64,000 nt of DNA from Metaphire vulgaris (lineage: Eukaryota > Annelida > Clitellata > Crassiclitellata > Megascolecidae): contig CM030833.1 in the NCBI GenBank assembly GCA_018105865.1, forward strand, positions 11,064,881 through 11,128,880. Direction: 5' to 3'. The position numbers were made by a program, and so were the translations under genes. A model generated the notes under the pieces. It did not search any database. It saw nothing but the letters and a program-made list of their open reading frames with translations, and had not been told where the DNA came from. Position 1 is the first letter of the stretch; the number at the start of each line of letters is the position of its first letter. Positions 1 through 64,000 of this stretch are shown one piece after another.

Positions 1-1594
1 AAGCCTGAAAAACGGACGAATGTAGGCTAGATCGTTCAGATTGGACTGACGCTTGAGGCTCTGTGCCGGTCAAGATCTATCTGCCTACATAAAAACACTT
101 CAAACATCGCCACTGCTATACTGGATCATTGAAAATCACTTTCATATTCAAAGGTTTCATGGCTTACTATGAACGATGAACCTTCAGAGCAAGAATACAA
201 GCATTTTGACGATTATGCAAAAGAGTAACACTGCCGGTCACCGACGTTGAAATCTATAGTTATCACCAATTTAAAATGCATGATTTCGAAAAACGTTTAG
301 ATGTCTGAGCCACGACAGTTTTCGCTGACATCATTCAGTGTCACTTGCTTCAGCGTACTATTAAAAGATCTGCAGTGCTAAAATAATGTTAAAATACCGC
401 TGCAATGACATTTGTCACTAATCGGGTACTTTAATCTATATATCATTTCGTGCTATCTTTTAAAGCAGTGGCGTAGCGAGGAGCAGAGGGGGCGAAGCGC
501 CCCAGGCGGCACTTGCCCTAGGAGCGGCATTTTCGAGATTTCCTAATATTTTTCATAATTATTAGCCTTTATTGGGGTTTTTTGCTTGTCAGACTTTTCT
601 TAGCGACTCGATAACGTTTTTTTGCTTGTCAGACTTTTTTAAAGACTTGATTGGTAAGTTTTTTCCAGGAAATTTTGAAAATTTTCCGCCGCCAAAAGGC
701 GGCACTTTTTATTTTCGCTCCAGGCGGCACTTTGCCTAGCTACGCCACTGCTTTAAAGTCGATATCACACACAGTTTGGATAATTGAACTGCCTGTCGTT
801 CGTTATTTTAAAATTCAAAAGTCGTTCAAACAGTTTTCCATCACCAATCCGCCTGGACATATATCACAATAAAGCAACGATTGTATCACAGTCATTATGA
901 TATCCGCTCTAATATTGGATTATCGGATTATCGGTTATACGGTGGTATCTGCCATGCAGATCGATAACACAGGGCGTCGGAGGCGCTCGACGAGCCCAAG
1001 AATTTAAATCTTATCACAAGTTCCTGCGGTGAAATAACTGAAAGAACAGAGAAAATTGCGCGACTTCGACTGTCGAGCCCCGTGTCGGGTGTTCCTCTGG
1101 GAAGGGAAACCCCCAGTGAAACTGGAAAACTTTTCAGGCGGCGACGGACAAAAGACGTTCTTAGTAATTTTCATGGCAGACTTTCGTTGATTTTCTTCAC
1201 CAGAGCGCTTATGAAATATTCTGACGAAGGTCAACGACTGGCAACAATATTCATCGTAAAAATTCGAAGACCCACAAAATTAATCATATTAAATTAAACG
1301 CTGCGCTGTCTCCTCTCAAAAAATTTGCCTCAAAATCGTAAGGAAACTGCGTGTGTTCTGGAATTACTCCCAAAAATCGAATTATAATATTTTTCTTGTC
1401 ACCGTCCATTTAGCACTAATGATGTCTTATGATTTCACGGTTATGCAAGGTCAGCGCAGTGTACGATAAAACCGCAGTCATCCGTAATTTGCGCCATATA
1501 AATGCTTCAACATGGATGCAATTCTTCTAGGTTTCTCTCATCACAACAATGTCTCGCGACTGGCGAAAGATGCAAAATACGGGACGCATCTTTT
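1..1594. other. Region downstream of the ELK gene
   Basis: Apart from the MITE at 466-750, nothing is recognised here. Two overlapping antiparallel frames at about 1004-1297 encode peptides with no recognised motif and are probably chance. If exon 13 is spliced at 1660, a terminal exon and poly(A) site would lie here, but I cannot identify them. Confidence 0.6.
466..750. mobile_element. hAT-like MITE, CAGTGGCGTAGC family
   Basis: Terminal inverted repeats CAGTGGCGTAGCGAGG and CAGTGGCGTAGCTAGG. Flanks TTTTAAAG/CTTTAAAG (7 of 8). Contains two copies of the TTTTTTGCTTGTCAGAC motif and GGCGGCACTTT repeats. 285 bp, no coding capacity. Confidence 0.85.
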
Positions 1595-63026
<61,432 letters not shown>

Positions 63027-63250
63027 CATGGGCGCCCACAGAAATTTATCCTGGAGGGGCAAAACACAATGGTCACACGGTTATGCCACATAAATGTTTT
63101 CAGAGGGACAAAGAGGGACAAAACACATTTTAACACAATGGTCACGGTTAATATTTTAGCAAGGTTTTCAAATTTCACTGTGAAATATTGGTATTTCATT
63201 TTCCAGGGGGAGCAAGTGCCTCCTCTTGCTATAATGTGCGGGCGCCCATG
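63027..63250. mobile_element. hAT-like MITE, CATGGGCG family, copy 2
   Basis: Ends CATGGGCGCCCACAG and CATGGGCGCCCGCAC, exact 8-bp duplication GTCATACA. Lies upstream of the channel start codon. Same family as 4198-4398. Confidence 0.92.
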
Positions 63251-63269
63251 GTCATACATGATGTCAGTA

Positions 63270-63318
<49 letters not shown>

Positions 63319-63362
63319 GGCTTTTGTGACGTCACAGTTGATGTCTCGTGACTCATTAACGG

Positions 63363-63855
63363 GTGACCGGAAGATTCGGTACCGGAAGATTCGGGACGGA
63401 AAATTCGGTACCGGAAAATTCGGTACCGGTCATGGAAAATTCGGTACCGGAACATTGGGAACGGTATCTTCAGAATGGCAAATTCGGTTACATGTGTTAG
63501 ACACTGGCTCTACCTCTCCCACCTCCTCCCTCCCCAACCCCAGGGTCCCTCTGGCCTTGGGTGGTGTCTGTGCTTATGTATATGCCCATATATATTTAGG
63601 TAGAATATTTAAGTAGAATTTGGGTAGGTATACTATTGATAATTATATTCATTTTACTGATTTATACAGTTTTAGAATTAGGGTTAGGGTTAGAATTAGG
63701 GTTATGGCTACTGATTTGTATGCCGAACATGTACCGATTTATCCGGTACCGAATCATCCGGTACCGAATTATCCGGTACCGAATCTTCCACAAGTAAAAT
63801 TTTGGTGCCGAATTCTCCGGTACCGAATCTTCCGGTACCGAATGTTCCGGGAACC
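63363..63855. mobile_element. Foldback-like element D with 9-bp duplication
   Basis: Left arm of about five and right arm of about seven inverted 15-bp units (GGAAAATTCGGTACC and its inverse). Termini GTGACCGGAAGATTCGG and GGTTCCCGGAACATTCGG. Flanked by direct CATTAACGG at 63354-63362 and 63856-63864. The spacer contains TTAGGGTTAGGGTTAG. Confidence 0.75.
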
Positions 63856-64000
63856 CATTAACGGTATCTTATTACGTCATCCAAGTGCTTGTAAAATCTT
63901 TTTCAGTTTCCCATGTCACGTCACGTTAGTTACGTCATGAGCTTTTGCCTTCTCGTTCTTATGCAGTTTCTCTTGACACAGCAATTGGTATATCATCGAC

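Overview
The window is metazoan nuclear DNA: GT-AG introns, very abundant microsatellites, and dense transposon debris. It is probably from an invertebrate, but I cannot name the species. One protein-coding gene dominates and lies on the minus strand: a voltage-gated potassium channel of the KCNH family, ELK subfamily (KCNH3/4/8; Drosophila Elk). Thirteen exons can be placed from 61822 (ATG) down to about 1595. Twelve of them join in phase into an uninterrupted frame of about 815 codons: N-terminal cap and PAS domain (exons 1-4), an acidic/Ser-Pro linker (exon 5), S1-S6 with a GFGN selectivity filter (exons 6-10), C-linker, and a cyclic-nucleotide-binding homology domain with the YNL intrinsic-ligand motif (exons 10-12). 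A last exon encodes a tetramerising-type coiled coil followed by poly-Ser/poly-Gly sequence, and its frame runs into an (AT)n microsatellite.

Layout: 1-1594 lies downstream of the gene; 1595-25388 holds exons 13 to 2 with introns of 0.5-8 kb; 25389-61746 is a single intron of about 36 kb; 61823-64000 lies upstream of the start codon. I recognise no second protein-coding gene.

The introns record many mobile elements. At least 24 hAT-like miniature elements can be delimited, most by exact or near-exact 8-bp target-site duplications (TSDs), with termini such as CAGTGGCGTAGC, CATGGGCG, CAGGGATATTT and CAGTGTTTATT. At least ten of them, from several terminal classes, share an internal motif close to TGACAAGCAAAAAA...GGTCATC. 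Four foldback-like structures have inverted arms made of short tandem subrepeats, and one (63363-63855) is bounded by a 9-bp direct repeat. Also present are a candidate non-autonomous Helitron filled with a C-rich minisatellite (44041-46122), a candidate solo LTR (48040-49136), two decayed LINE reverse-transcriptase fragments, several LINE 3'-tail fragments ending in GCGCTATA and TTACTTAC, and SINEs with either a 5S-rRNA-like or a tRNA-like head on a similar body.

Nested insertions give relative ages: a SINE inside a 16-bp minisatellite, a 702-bp hAT element inside a LINE tail, and a MITE inside the Helitron. The best candidates for something undescribed are the foldback/minisatellite family and the internal motif shared across hAT-like families.
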